Shown here in pieces: positions 36,838 through 46,022 of a stretch of 48,585 nucleotides of DNA. Position 1 is the stretch's first letter. Every line of letters starts with the position of its first letter. Made by a program: the position numbers and the translations under genes. The stretch spans positions 1 to 48,585 of the forward strand of contig CAMLFX010000011.1 of assembly GCA_946479435.1 (NCBI GenBank), read 5' to 3'. Source of the DNA: an uncultured Sphingobacteriales bacterium (lineage in GTDB: Bacteria; Bacteroidota; Bacteroidia; Chitinophagales; Chitinophagaceae). The notes under the pieces were generated by a model that made no database searches, had not been told where the DNA came from, and worked only from the letters and a program-made list of their open reading frames with translations.

Positions 36838-36899
36838 GCGATAAAGCTACGACGTTACATTCTATTCTCCACACACCCTATGTATCTATTAGATTTTTA

Positions 36900-36907
36900 T
36901 ACCTTTG
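36900..36907 (+). promoter_or_regulatory. -7 element upstream of the large membrane protein gene
   Basis: TACCTTTG fits TAnnTTTG and is the same 8-mer as in the pyrG promoter. It lies 52 bases before the ATG at 36960; no clear -33 element was found. Confidence 0.4.
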
Positions 36908-36959
36908 AGCACGCTAAGTTTTTGAGCAATATAGCTTTACTTTTCTTCTACTATTACAC

Positions 36960-38861
36960 ATGACTCAAACTGTAACGGAAGCACAAACACCCAATGCACA
37001 GAAAATATTCTGGTACACCCTGGCTGCCATCATGGCGTTATATATGGTCAATGTATCTTTCGTCAATTACTTGGGATTAGTTGATAAAGGACCTTCATGG
37101 CTGGGCTTAGACGATTCTGCACGCGCCACATTGAATTATGCATGGATACATAAACTAAACTGGGGTAAGGATATTGTTTATACCTATGGGCCATTCTCAT
37201 TTGTTTCCACACGTGTAGGTTGGGGTATTTCCCGCTGGACATTCCTTTTGTTTGATGTGTTCTGGGTGTTCAATTTCTTCTTCCTGTTCAAAGATTTCCT
37301 CATCCGCACTCAATATAAATTCCTGGCATTCCTGGTTTTATTTATGACCTCTTCAATGCTGGCTACGTTTTATGGTAGCGGGCAGGTATGGGTATATTAT
37401 ATTTTCATTTGTTACTGGATGTATAAAATATATGAGCAACCCCGACTTATATATTTTCTCCCGCTGATGCTCCTCATTATATTTTCATTCTATATAAAGC
37501 TTAATACCGGGTTGTTTGCCATTATGTTTTTTATAATGCACCTGGTGGTTATGGTGCTTACCAGAAAACTAAACATTATAAAAAGTCTTGGTGCTTTAAC
37601 CGGCCTTATACTATTGCTATTCATATTTGCATGGGGTTTTAATGTATCAATGGGTGCCTATATAAAGGGAGCTGTTGAGGTAATGAAGGGATACAATGAT
37701 ATCATGTACCTGGAAGAAGTTAATGAAAAGTTGGAGATGAACATTTACCTCATCTTTTATAGTATTTGGGGCTTCTGCGTGTTGTTTGGTTTACATGCTT
37801 TGCGTACTAAACAATATCCGCTTCTTTTTTTCGCCATGCTAACCGGTTTATATATTTTCCTGCTAAAGAAGCAGGCATTGCTGCGCAGCGACGATCAGCA
37901 CCTTTATGAATTTTTCTTCTATGCACCCCTTTGCCTTATCATAGTTTGCTATTTAACCGCCGACGGACGCTTTCAGCAGTTCTATCTCGCCTTCACTCTG
38001 GTAACGGTTACGCTTTGCTGTGCCTTTGCCAATAGCAATCGCCCGGTCACCGATGCTATCTATGAGCGCTATACCACATTGCCCACGTATATAGAGCAAT
38101 TTCAGCAGTACAAACCTGGAGTATATACTGCACAAAAGGACAAGCGGTATATACCCGAAGCCGTGCTGGCAAAAATTGGTAAAAGTACAATTGATGTATT
38201 CCCTTGGGATAGTGAATATCTTATTCAGAATGGATTGAACTATACGCCCAGGCCTTGCTTCCAAACCTTCCAGGCTAATACTGAATACCTGCAAAAGGTG
38301 AACTATGAATTCTTTTTAAATAAATCACCGCAATATGTTCTGTACGATTACGATGCTATTGACGGTTGTTATCCTTTCAACGATGCAGCGCAACTCAATT
38401 ATTTTCTTATTAAAAACTACGACATCACTGATAGCTTTAATTCAAACGAACGCACAAGGCTGATACTTACCAAACACCCAACGGTTTCACCTGTTACTTT
38501 TACTAAAATAGGCGAGATAGAAGTCGGTTTAAATGATACCATACCAGTAAAAGATGCAGACTTTATGAAGCTGTATGTAGAGCGTGGCAGACGAGGTAAA
38601 CTTCTGGCAGCCTGGGATAAACCGGCAGCTATGAAAATTATGTACGAGCAACAAAATGAGCACTGGTACAAACAAAAATCATCTCCCGAAATGCTGAAAG
38701 CAGGTTTAATGGTAGAGAAACGCATTGATAATGTACATCAATTTGCAACTTTTAAAATATCAAAAGATTCGTTGCAGGATATAATCAATGTAAAAGTTCA
38801 GGTGGACAGCCCAAGATTTTTTAAACCAAAAGTAAAAGTCGAATATTACAAGGTCAATTAA
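36960..38861 (+). CDS. Large integral membrane protein of unknown function
   Basis: 633 residues. About ten hydrophobic segments lie in the first 370 residues, for example IFWYTLAAIMALYMVNVSFV (about 15-34), LIYFLPLMLLIIFSFYI, LTGLILLLFIFAWGF and LCLIIVCYL. They are followed by a soluble C-terminal domain of about 260 residues. The early loop with YAWIHKLNWGKDIVYTYGPFSF resembles membrane glycosyltransferase-like proteins with a periplasmic loop, but no clear catalytic motif is seen. It ends 5 bases before the PLP-enzyme gene, so the two may be co-transcribed. Confidence 0.75.
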   Translation: MTQTVTEAQTPNAQKIFWYTLAAIMALYMVNVSFVNYLGLVDKGPSWLGLDDSARATLNYAWIHKLNWGKDIVYTYGPFSFVSTRVGWGISRWTFLLFDVFWVFNFFFLFKDFLIRTQYKFLAFLVLFMTSSMLATFYGSGQVWVYYIFICYWMYKIYEQPRLIYFLPLMLLIIFSFYIKLNTGLFAIMFFIMHLVVMVLTRKLNIIKSLGALTGLILLLFIFAWGFNVSMGAYIKGAVEVMKGYNDIMYLEEVNEKLEMNIYLIFYSIWGFCVLFGLHALRTKQYPLLFFAMLTGLYIFLLKKQALLRSDDQHLYEFFFYAPLCLIIVCYLTADGRFQQFYLAFTLVTVTLCCAFANSNRPVTDAIYERYTTLPTYIEQFQQYKPGVYTAQKDKRYIPEAVLAKIGKSTIDVFPWDSEYLIQNGLNYTPRPCFQTFQANTEYLQKVNYEFFLNKSPQYVLYDYDAIDGCYPFNDAAQLNYFLIKNYDITDSFNSNERTRLILTKHPTVSPVTFTKIGEIEVGLNDTIPVKDADFMKLYVERGRRGKLLAAWDKPAAMKIMYEQQNEHWYKQKSSPEMLKAGLMVEKRIDNVHQFATFKISKDSLQDIINVKVQVDSPRFFKPKVKVEYYKVN

Positions 38862-38866
38862 GATTT

Positions 38867-40021
38867 ATGGAAAACAAGAATTATAAATTAGCTACCAGGC
38901 TGATACATGCTGGTGTAGAGCCCGATCCATCAACGGGCGCAATCATGACACCTATTTATCAAACCTCTACTTATGTACAGGCTGCTCCCGGCGAGCATAA
39001 AGGATATGAATATGCACGTACACAAAACCCTACCCGTACTGCTTTGCAAAATGCACTGGCAGCTATCGAGAACGGTAAATTTGGTTTAAGCTTTGGCAGT
39101 GGTATGGCTGCTACCGATGCTGTTGCTAAGCTATTGCAACCGGGCGATGAGGTGATTGTTGCTAATGACTTGTATGGTGGTACTTACCGCATCTTTACCA
39201 AGGTGTTTGCCAACTATGGTATCAAGTTCCATTTCATAGATATGAGCAATGCTGAAAACATACGCCAGTATATCAGCGGCAACACAAAAATGATATGGAC
39301 GGAAACGCCTACCAACCCATTGTTGAATATTGTTGATATAGAAGCTTGCGCTAAGATATCTAAAGAGCATAAGCTGCTGCTTGTGGTCGATAATACATTC
39401 GCATCACCATACCTGCAAAACCCGCTCGACTGGGGTGCTGATATCGTATTGCACTCTGCTACCAAATACCTTGGCGGCCACTCTGATGTGGTACATGGCG
39501 CATTGGTAATGAACGATGCAGGACTTGAAGAAAAGCTACGCTTCATTCAAAACAGTTGTGGTGCCGTGCCCGGCCCGCACGATTGCTGGCTGGTGCTGCG
39601 TGGTATTAAAACCCTGCACGTGCGTATGCAGCGCCATTGCGAGAATGGTGAAAAGATAGCTAACTACTTGCGCAATCACCCTAAAGTGGGTAAGGTTATC
39701 TGGTGCGGTTTTGAAGATCATCCTAACCATGCCATAGCTAAAAAACAAATGCGCGGTTTCGGTGGTATGATATCCTTCATACTGAAAGAAGATAAGGTAG
39801 AAGCTGCAATGGAAGTGCTGAAGAAAACAAAACTCTTTGCTCTGGCCGAATCGCTGGGTGGTGTTGAATCTTTGATTGGCCACCCTGCAAGCATGACGCA
39901 TGGTTCTATTCCCCGTGAAGAGCGTATTAAGAACGGCCTGGCCGATTCACTGATACGCCTGAGTGTAGGCATTGAAGATGTAGACGACCTGATAGACGAT
40001 CTGAATAACGCAATTGGATAA
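38867..40021 (+). CDS. Cystathionine gamma-synthase/lyase family PLP enzyme
   Basis: 384 residues. PLP is bound by K200 in LHSATKYLGGHSDVV; other motifs are PIYQTSTYVQ, YEYARTQNPTR at 48-58, SFGSGMAA at 75-82, and the C-terminal SLGGVESLIGHPASMTHGSIP and RLSVGIEDVDDL. It belongs to the trans-sulfuration group that makes or splits cystathionine. The family does not allow a firm choice between gamma-synthase (metB), gamma-lyase (mccB) and related activities from motifs alone. A strong terminator follows. Confidence 0.9.
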   Translation: MENKNYKLATRLIHAGVEPDPSTGAIMTPIYQTSTYVQAAPGEHKGYEYARTQNPTRTALQNALAAIENGKFGLSFGSGMAATDAVAKLLQPGDEVIVANDLYGGTYRIFTKVFANYGIKFHFIDMSNAENIRQYISGNTKMIWTETPTNPLLNIVDIEACAKISKEHKLLLVVDNTFASPYLQNPLDWGADIVLHSATKYLGGHSDVVHGALVMNDAGLEEKLRFIQNSCGAVPGPHDCWLVLRGIKTLHVRMQRHCENGEKIANYLRNHPKVGKVIWCGFEDHPNHAIAKKQMRGFGGMISFILKEDKVEAAMEVLKKTKLFALAESLGGVESLIGHPASMTHGSIPREERIKNGLADSLIRLSVGIEDVDDLIDDLNNAIG

Positions 40022-40022
40022 T

Positions 40023-40059
40023 AAAAAGGAAGCCGCTCGAACTGAGCGGCTTCCTTTTT
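40023..40059. terminator. Bidirectional terminator
   Basis: A perfect 16-base stem from AAAAAGGAAGCC (40023-) to the matching arm ending GGCTTCCTTTTT (40059), with a 5-base loop GAACT. It serves the PLP enzyme gene and overlaps the stop codon of the convergent GH3 gene. Confidence 0.92.
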
Positions 40060-43000
40060 ATTTATTTTCTACTAATTGCTTTCGTTGCACATCAGGCCTG
40101 TCTCTATTTACCGGTATGCCGAATGCATCGTAAATATAATCTTGCGCTACGGTGCGTATATTTTGTTTATTGATGAGGTTATTATTCGCTGATGAATTTA
40201 CCCTGTTCGATAAAAAGACAAACACTATTCCCGTTTCAGGATCGGCCCATGCACAGGTGCCGGTAAAACCCTGGTGCCCAAAAGCATAGCCTGACACATG
40301 GTTGCCGGCAGGGCCACCGTCTTCCCTTTCGGCCGAAGGTTTATCAAAGCCCAATGCGCGTCGGCTAATAGTAGAATGATAGGCGGTAAAATAATTTACG
40401 GTCGATTTCCTGAAATATCGTTTACCATTATACTCACCACCATTCATCAGCATCTGGAATATAGCACCCACATCATCGGCCGAAGCAAAAACCCCTGCAT
40501 GCCCTGCTACACCACCAAACAATGCAGCTCCGGGGTCGTGTACATATCCGCGTATCAGCTGGCGACGGAAGGTTACATCGTTTTCCGTAGGCGCAATATC
40601 TGCTTCTTTAAATTTCTTCAGTGGGTTGTAGCTGATACGTTGCAAACCCATGGGCTTATAAAACTGTTCATCCACATATTTATCTATCGATTGCCCCGTT
40701 ATCTGTTGTACAACTGCGGCAAGAAAGTAATAATCAAGATCGCTATATACGTACTTGCCCCTGTTGTCTAATGAGCTGTTCAATATTTCACTCCATATGG
40801 TATCGGGGTAGTCATTGCGCAGGTACAGGTCTTTTGCTACCATGAAGCTGTGCTGTGCATCCGGGCGCTGTGCATACAGGTCGCTGCGCAAATTGCCTTT
40901 ATCATCCAGCGTTTCTTTATAAAAAGGTATCCAGCTTTTCAGTCCCGCCTGGTGCATCAAAAGATCTTTAATTACAAGGCTCGCTTTGTCGCTGCTTTTG
41001 GTCCATGGCAGGTAGTCGCCCAAAGTTTTATCCAATTGCAGTTTACCATTCTCATATAGCCGCATCACTGCCAGTGTGGTTGCTATCACCTTGGTTACCG
41101 ATGCAACATCGTATAAAGTGTTATTTGTTACGCGTTCTTGCTTATCTCCCGATAAATATCCAAAGCTCTCATCGTAAAATACGCGTCCACCTTTTGCAGC
41201 GAATATCCTGCAACCGGGGAAGGCTCCTGCTACTATGCTTCGTTGTATAAACATATTCAGTTTATCTAACGCTGCGGGACTTACTACACCTGCATCCACC
41301 AAAAAGTCTGTTTGTTTTAATACATTGGTTGGTTCTTGTGCAATTAGCGGTGTGTTAGTATAATCGCATGGCGTAACAGGTAGTTTGCCTCTTGCAGTTT
41401 TTTGCTTCAGTAATATTTGTGCTACCACTTCCTGGGTTATACTATCATCCTCATACGCTACCATTACCGAATTGGCATTGCAAAAATGTTTCAGCAAATA
41501 TGCATTACCATTCATCACTATGATGGTATTTGGCCTTGTTTGCATCTGTTGCAGAAAAGATACCTGTTGTACATCCAGCCCATGGTTGCGGCTGCTGCCG
41601 GGGTAGAAGGCCAGGTTATGCACTGCCACTATCAGCGCATCGGTATTTTGCATGGCATCCAATGCGCGTTGGGTTACCACGTCACTTGCGCCTTTAGGTA
41701 CCCATGCCGTTTTCATATCGGGCAGTTGCCTCAGCAGGGCATCGCTCAATACGGTATTGCCGCTGGCGTTTACACCTATATAGCCGATCTGTGCATCTTT
41801 TGCCTGTAGTTTATTCAATAGCTTACTTCTGTCTCTTACCAATGTTACCGCAGCTTCAGCAATAGCTTCGCGGATGGCAGGTGTATTTTTGTTTACATCG
41901 TTCGTTACGTTGAAAATATCTACCGGCTTCCATTTGTTCAGGCCCAGGTCATATTTAGCCGACAATACTTTTTTCACTCTTGCTTCCAGTGCCGCACGTG
42001 TTATAACTCCCGAATCCAAAGCCGTCATCATTTTATGTATCGAGGTAGGTACATCCTGCGAGAACAGCAGCATATCGTTACCTGCTAAAAATGCACGCAG
42101 GTCAATATCGCCGGGTGAAAAGCGTTTAGCTATGCCATCCATATTCAGCGCATCGGTAAATACCAGGCCGTTAAAATGCATTTTGTCTTTCAGTACATTG
42201 GTAATGGTGTTGTAAGAAAGCGTGGTTGGTATTCCCGGCGTAGATTCTAATGCGGGCACTTCCAGGTGCGCTACCATTACCCCTTTCACGCCTGCGTTTA
42301 TCAATGCCTTAAAGGGATACAGTTCCAGCGTATCCAGTTGTTTCAACGATTTGCTGATGGTGGGCAGGTCTTTATGCGAATCTGTTTCCGTATCCCCATG
42401 ACCGGGAAAGTGTTTGGCGCAAGCCATCACACCGTTATCCTGCATACCTTTCATATACGCTATGCCCAGCCTTGCCACCCATCTTTTATCTTCTCCAAAA
42501 GAGCGTGCGTTAATGATGGGGTTGTTGGGATTATTATTTACATCTACCACTGGTGCAAAATTGATGTGCACGCCCAACCTTTTTAGTTGTGCCGCAACAG
42601 CTACACCCATTTTATAAGCCAGTACACTATCGTGGGTAGCGCCTATCATCATAGCGCGGGGCAGGTCTTTAGCACCTGTCAGGCGCATGCCCAATCCCCA
42701 TTCGGCATCCATGCCTATCATCAGGGGCACATTAGCCATTTGCTGGTAGGCATTGTTCTGCACAGCCTGCGCTTCCGGTGTGCCCTGCATGAATATTAAA
42801 CCACCCAGTCGGCGGTCGGTAAGTAATTGTCTTATTTTTTCTTCGTTATAATCTTTACCACCCGAATACGCTGCCACCATAAATAGCTGCCCCAGTCGTT
42901 CGGTATCGCTCATATTAGCATATATACTATCTACCCAATGTGCCCTTGCCCTAAAATCCTGCATCGATATCGCCTTAGGTTCTCCACTTACTTTTAATTT

Positions 43001-43090
43001 CGATACCTGGTTGCGCTGTGCGTATACATTGTTCACACAAAATGCAAGAAAAAATAATATAATGGTAGTAAACTGACTACGAGAAATCAT
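40058..43090 (-). CDS. Fusion of NagZ-like GH3 glycosidase and class C-type beta-lactamase domain
   Basis: 1010 residues. The signal peptide ends near VNNVYAQ (25). The GH3 domain (about 45-390) has KHFPGHGDTETDSHKDLP, with the Asp-His acid/base dyad of NagZ-type N-acetylglucosaminidases, and the nucleophile aspartate in LVFTDALNM. A linking GH3 C-terminal-like region covers about 400-570. The serine hydrolase domain (about 600-985) has VASVTKVIAT (SxxK), YSDLDYYFL (the YxN position) and FGHQGFTGT (HxG). It would act on peptidoglycan fragments in the periplasm or at the surface: glycosidase plus esterase or DD-peptidase. The exact second activity is unknown. Confidence 0.9.
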   Translation of the reverse strand: MISRSQFTTIILFFLAFCVNNVYAQRNQVSKLKVSGEPKAISMQDFRARAHWVDSIYANMSDTERLGQLFMVAAYSGGKDYNEEKIRQLLTDRRLGGLIFMQGTPEAQAVQNNAYQQMANVPLMIGMDAEWGLGMRLTGAKDLPRAMMIGATHDSVLAYKMGVAVAAQLKRLGVHINFAPVVDVNNNPNNPIINARSFGEDKRWVARLGIAYMKGMQDNGVMACAKHFPGHGDTETDSHKDLPTISKSLKQLDTLELYPFKALINAGVKGVMVAHLEVPALESTPGIPTTLSYNTITNVLKDKMHFNGLVFTDALNMDGIAKRFSPGDIDLRAFLAGNDMLLFSQDVPTSIHKMMTALDSGVITRAALEARVKKVLSAKYDLGLNKWKPVDIFNVTNDVNKNTPAIREAIAEAAVTLVRDRSKLLNKLQAKDAQIGYIGVNASGNTVLSDALLRQLPDMKTAWVPKGASDVVTQRALDAMQNTDALIVAVHNLAFYPGSSRNHGLDVQQVSFLQQMQTRPNTIIVMNGNAYLLKHFCNANSVMVAYEDDSITQEVVAQILLKQKTARGKLPVTPCDYTNTPLIAQEPTNVLKQTDFLVDAGVVSPAALDKLNMFIQRSIVAGAFPGCRIFAAKGGRVFYDESFGYLSGDKQERVTNNTLYDVASVTKVIATTLAVMRLYENGKLQLDKTLGDYLPWTKSSDKASLVIKDLLMHQAGLKSWIPFYKETLDDKGNLRSDLYAQRPDAQHSFMVAKDLYLRNDYPDTIWSEILNSSLDNRGKYVYSDLDYYFLAAVVQQITGQSIDKYVDEQFYKPMGLQRISYNPLKKFKEADIAPTENDVTFRRQLIRGYVHDPGAALFGGVAGHAGVFASADDVGAIFQMLMNGGEYNGKRYFRKSTVNYFTAYHSTISRRALGFDKPSAEREDGGPAGNHVSGYAFGHQGFTGTCAWADPETGIVFVFLSNRVNSSANNNLINKQNIRTVAQDYIYDAFGIPVNRDRPDVQRKQLVENK

Positions 43091-43142
43091 ACAAACAAAT
43101 ATAGCTTTATTGATGCGGACACCCTAAACCATGGCAAACCTT

Positions 43143-43150
43143 TAACTTTG
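43143..43150 (+). promoter_or_regulatory. -7 element of mutL
   Basis: TAACTTTG fits TAnnTTTG. It contains the TTG codon (43148) that would open a longer mutL frame, so that TTG cannot be the translation start if this promoter is used. Confidence 0.55.
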
Positions 43151-43168
43151 CAATCTAATTTCGTGTTT

Positions 43169-45022
43169 GTGCCCGACGTAATAAATTTATTATCAGATCA
43201 TATAGCCAACCAGATAGCCGCCGGCGAGGTGATTCAACGCCCCGCATCGGCCGTAAAAGAGATGCTGGAAAATGCTGTAGATGCAGGCGCAACTGAGATA
43301 CAGCTGGTAATAAAAGACGCGGGCAAGGAACTGATACAGGTGATAGACGATGGCAGCGGTATGAGTGCTACTGATGCACGCATGAGCTTCGAGCGCCATG
43401 CTACTTCCAAGATAAAAGACATCAACGATCTGTTCTCTATCCGCACTATGGGTTTCCGTGGCGAGGCGCTGGCTTCAGTGGCTGCGGTAGCGCAGGTGGA
43501 AATGAAAACCCGCAAGGCCGATAGCGAGATAGGCAGCCGTATAGTAATAGAAGCTACCGAAGTAAAACAGCAGGAGCCTTGCGCCACGCAAGTGGGTACC
43601 AACCTGGCAGTGAAAAACCTGTTTTACAACGTGCCTGCACGCCGCCATTTCTTAAAAAGCAACACAACAGAATTCCGCCATATAGTCGATGAGTTTACGA
43701 GGGTGGCATTGGCACATCCCGGCATTGGTTTCCGTTTATTTCATAATGGTGCTGAGCAGTACCATTTGGAAAAAGGCAAACTGAAGTCGCGCATTATGGG
43801 CCTGCTGGGTAATTCTTACGAGAAGAACCTGGTACCTGTTGAAGAGCATACCGAGTTCCTGAACATCAGTGGTTTTATTGGTAAGCCCGAAGCTGCTACG
43901 CGTACACGTGGTATGCAGTTCTTCTTTATCAATAACCGTTTTATACGCAGCGCTTACCTGCACCACGCATTGGTACAGGCTTACGAAGGGCTGATAGAAA
44001 AAGATGCGTTCCCGTTCTATGTATTGTTTTTGGAGATAGACCCTGCGCGTGTAGATGTGAACGTACACCCTACCAAGCAGGAAGTAAAGTTCGAGGACGA
44101 CCGCATGATGTATGCTTACCTGAATGCTGCTGTAAAGCATGCACTGGCGCGCTACAACATTGCCCCTTCGCTCGATTTTACTTTGAACCCCGATATACAG
44201 CACCTCTCATCGGTACAGCATACCGATAACAGTACCGAGAAGAAAGGTGAAGTAGAACGGGGCTATTTATTCAATACTTTCAAGGGTGGCAACCAGGCGC
44301 ATTTTATCGATAAAAAAGATGGACTGCAACACTGGAAGAGCCTGTACGAAATAGCACAGACCGTTCCATCGCAACCGGCTAACGATAGCTTACAACCATC
44401 AGAAGGTAATTTGCTGCAGGCCTCTTTACATGCAGCAAACGAAACCACTACATCGGGCGCTGCCAGTAATATATTATTGGTGCAAAACAGTATGCTGGTT
44501 ACTACGGTAAAGTCGGGGCTGATGCTGATACATATACGCCGTGCGCAAGAACGTATCTGGTACGAGCGTTTGTTGCAAGATTGGAACAACGGGCAAACAG
44601 CATCGCAACAATTGTTGTTTCCTATTTCCTGCGAGTTTCCTCCGCAAGATGCGATACTGCTCACCACTGCCTTGCCCGACCTGGCGCGTATTGGTTTCGA
44701 TATTGCACCTTTTGGTCAAAACACATTTGCCATACAAGGTGTACCTACCGACCTGCCATCGGGCGAAGAGCGTAATGTACTGGATGAAGTAGTGGAACAA
44801 CTAAAACACGAATCGGGCGATGCAGTTACCAAACGCACCGAGACCTTACTCATCAATATGGCGCGCCGCCTTTCGCGCAACAAACATGCTATACAGCAAC
44901 CCGAAGGACAGCAGGCATTGATAGATGAACTGTTTGCCTGCACCCAACCCGAATACGCCCCCGATGGTAAAAAAGTATTTACCCTGATGCGTAAAGAGGA
45001 AATGGATGATATGCTGGGCTAG
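43169..45022 (+). CDS. mutL: DNA mismatch repair protein MutL with an altered endonuclease motif
   Basis: 617 residues from a GTG at 43169, which gives the family's usual opening PDVINLLSDHIANQIAAGEV. A TTG seven codons earlier lies in the -7 element and is rejected; GTG at 43163 is a near alternative. The GHKL ATPase domain has E34-N35 in EMLENAVDAG, DDGSGM at 60-65 and TMGFRGEAL at 93-101. The C-terminal dimerisation domain is present, but the endonuclease motif DQHA(x)2E(x)4E is replaced by HIRRAQERIWYE at 455-466 and no CPHGRP motif is seen near the end. Nicking activity is therefore doubtful. A fragment like its 3' end recurs at 45959-45997. Confidence 0.95.
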   Translation: MPDVINLLSDHIANQIAAGEVIQRPASAVKEMLENAVDAGATEIQLVIKDAGKELIQVIDDGSGMSATDARMSFERHATSKIKDINDLFSIRTMGFRGEALASVAAVAQVEMKTRKADSEIGSRIVIEATEVKQQEPCATQVGTNLAVKNLFYNVPARRHFLKSNTTEFRHIVDEFTRVALAHPGIGFRLFHNGAEQYHLEKGKLKSRIMGLLGNSYEKNLVPVEEHTEFLNISGFIGKPEAATRTRGMQFFFINNRFIRSAYLHHALVQAYEGLIEKDAFPFYVLFLEIDPARVDVNVHPTKQEVKFEDDRMMYAYLNAAVKHALARYNIAPSLDFTLNPDIQHLSSVQHTDNSTEKKGEVERGYLFNTFKGGNQAHFIDKKDGLQHWKSLYEIAQTVPSQPANDSLQPSEGNLLQASLHAANETTTSGAASNILLVQNSMLVTTVKSGLMLIHIRRAQERIWYERLLQDWNNGQTASQQLLFPISCEFPPQDAILLTTALPDLARIGFDIAPFGQNTFAIQGVPTDLPSGEERNVLDEVVEQLKHESGDAVTKRTETLLINMARRLSRNKHAIQQPEGQQALIDELFACTQPEYAPDGKKVFTLMRKEEMDDMLG

Positions 45023-45053
45023 TCTTTTTGATCAATTATAATTACAACGTACA

Positions 45054-45818
45054 ATGTCTATAACTAACGAAGCTGAATTGGCTGGCATGCAAAAAGCCAG
45101 CGAAGCGGTTGCCCTAACATTGAGAGAGATGACCCGTTATGCCGTTCCCGGTATGAGCACTAAACAGCTGGATGAATATGGCGCACAGATATTGAATGAC
45201 CTGGGTGCAAAGTCGGCGCCGTATTTAACCTATGGCTTCCCCGGCTATACCTGCATCAGCGTCAACAACGAATTTTGCCACGGTATTCCTTCCGATAAAA
45301 CGATTCTCCAGGAAGGCGATCTGATCAATATAGATGTTTCGGCGGAGCTGGATGGTTTCTGGTCGGATAATGGTGGTTCATTTGTATTGGGTGAAGACAT
45401 TCACCATCACCAAAAACTCATCGATGCATCGAAGGCCATACTGCAAAAAGCCATCAGCAATATAAAAGGCGGTGTGCGCATACAGGATATTGGCCACCTG
45501 ATAGAAACCGAATCGAAAAAGCGCGGGTATAAGGTCATCAAGAACCTTACAGGTCATGGCGTGGGAAGAAGCCTGCACGAAGCACCGCACGAAATAGCCA
45601 ATTACCGCGACCGCTTTAATACTACCCGCTTCCGCAAGCACTCGGTAGTAGCTATTGAAACATTTATCTCCACCACCTCAACCCTTGCCACCACCCTCAA
45701 CGATGGCTGGACCATGGTAGGCAATCGTGGCGGCTTTATGGCGCAACACGAACACACCATCGTAATAACCGATGGCCAACCTATTATACTGACCGAGATG
45801 AACGGGATATATAATTAA
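45054..45818 (+). CDS. map: Methionine aminopeptidase, type I
   Basis: 254 residues. It removes the initiator methionine from new proteins. The metal ligands are visible: D and D in INIDVSAELDGFWSDNGG, H in TGHGVGRSLHEAPHE, E in VAIETFIST and E in QHEHTIVIT. The substrate-pocket histidine region is SVNNEFCHGIPS. Length and order match type Ia enzymes. It follows mutL by 31 bases on the same strand. In many genomes map lies in the ribosomal-protein region, so this location may mark a second copy. Confidence 0.95.
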   Translation: MSITNEAELAGMQKASEAVALTLREMTRYAVPGMSTKQLDEYGAQILNDLGAKSAPYLTYGFPGYTCISVNNEFCHGIPSDKTILQEGDLINIDVSAELDGFWSDNGGSFVLGEDIHHHQKLIDASKAILQKAISNIKGGVRIQDIGHLIETESKKRGYKVIKNLTGHGVGRSLHEAPHEIANYRDRFNTTRFRKHSVVAIETFISTTSTLATTLNDGWTMVGNRGGFMAQHEHTIVITDGQPIILTEMNGIYN

Positions 45819-45826
45819 CCACTCGC

Positions 45827-45950
45827 GTCATTGCGAGCGAAGCGTGGCAACTTTTCTCATGGAGCAAAGCGGAATAATCTCGCGAAATGAATGCTTTACT
45901 TAACAGACGTTATAGCAAGATTGCCACGTCGCTACGCTCCTTGCAATGAC
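45827..45950. repeat. Dispersed inverted-repeat element (GTCATTGCGAG type)
   Basis: The left end GTCATTGCGAGCGAAGCGTG and the right end (reverse complement begins GTCATTGCAAGGAGCGTAGC) form arms of about 25-30 bases with small gaps, both continuing into GTGGCAA. Elements with these ends are scattered through many bacterial genomes, including Bacteroidota. It carries no gene. Confidence 0.82.
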
Positions 45951-45958
45951 TGAGAGAA

Positions 45959-45997
45959 TTGCTGCGTAAGGGGGAAGTGGATGATATGTTGGGGTAG
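45959..45997 (+). pseudogene. Remnant resembling the mutL 3' end
   Basis: These 39 bases match the last 39 of mutL (44984-45022) at 32 positions and read in frame LLRKGEVDDMLG-stop against LMRKEEMDDMLG-stop. It starts 8 bases after the dispersed inverted repeat. No upstream part of mutL is present. Confidence 0.6.
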
Positions 45998-46022
45998 ATA
46001 AATTGAATTAATTTTTTTAGTC

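Noticed and set aside
43148..43168. TTG start codon of a longer MutL
   Set aside because: The TTG is part of the -7 element TAACTTTG, and the GTG at 43169 gives the normal MutL N-terminus.
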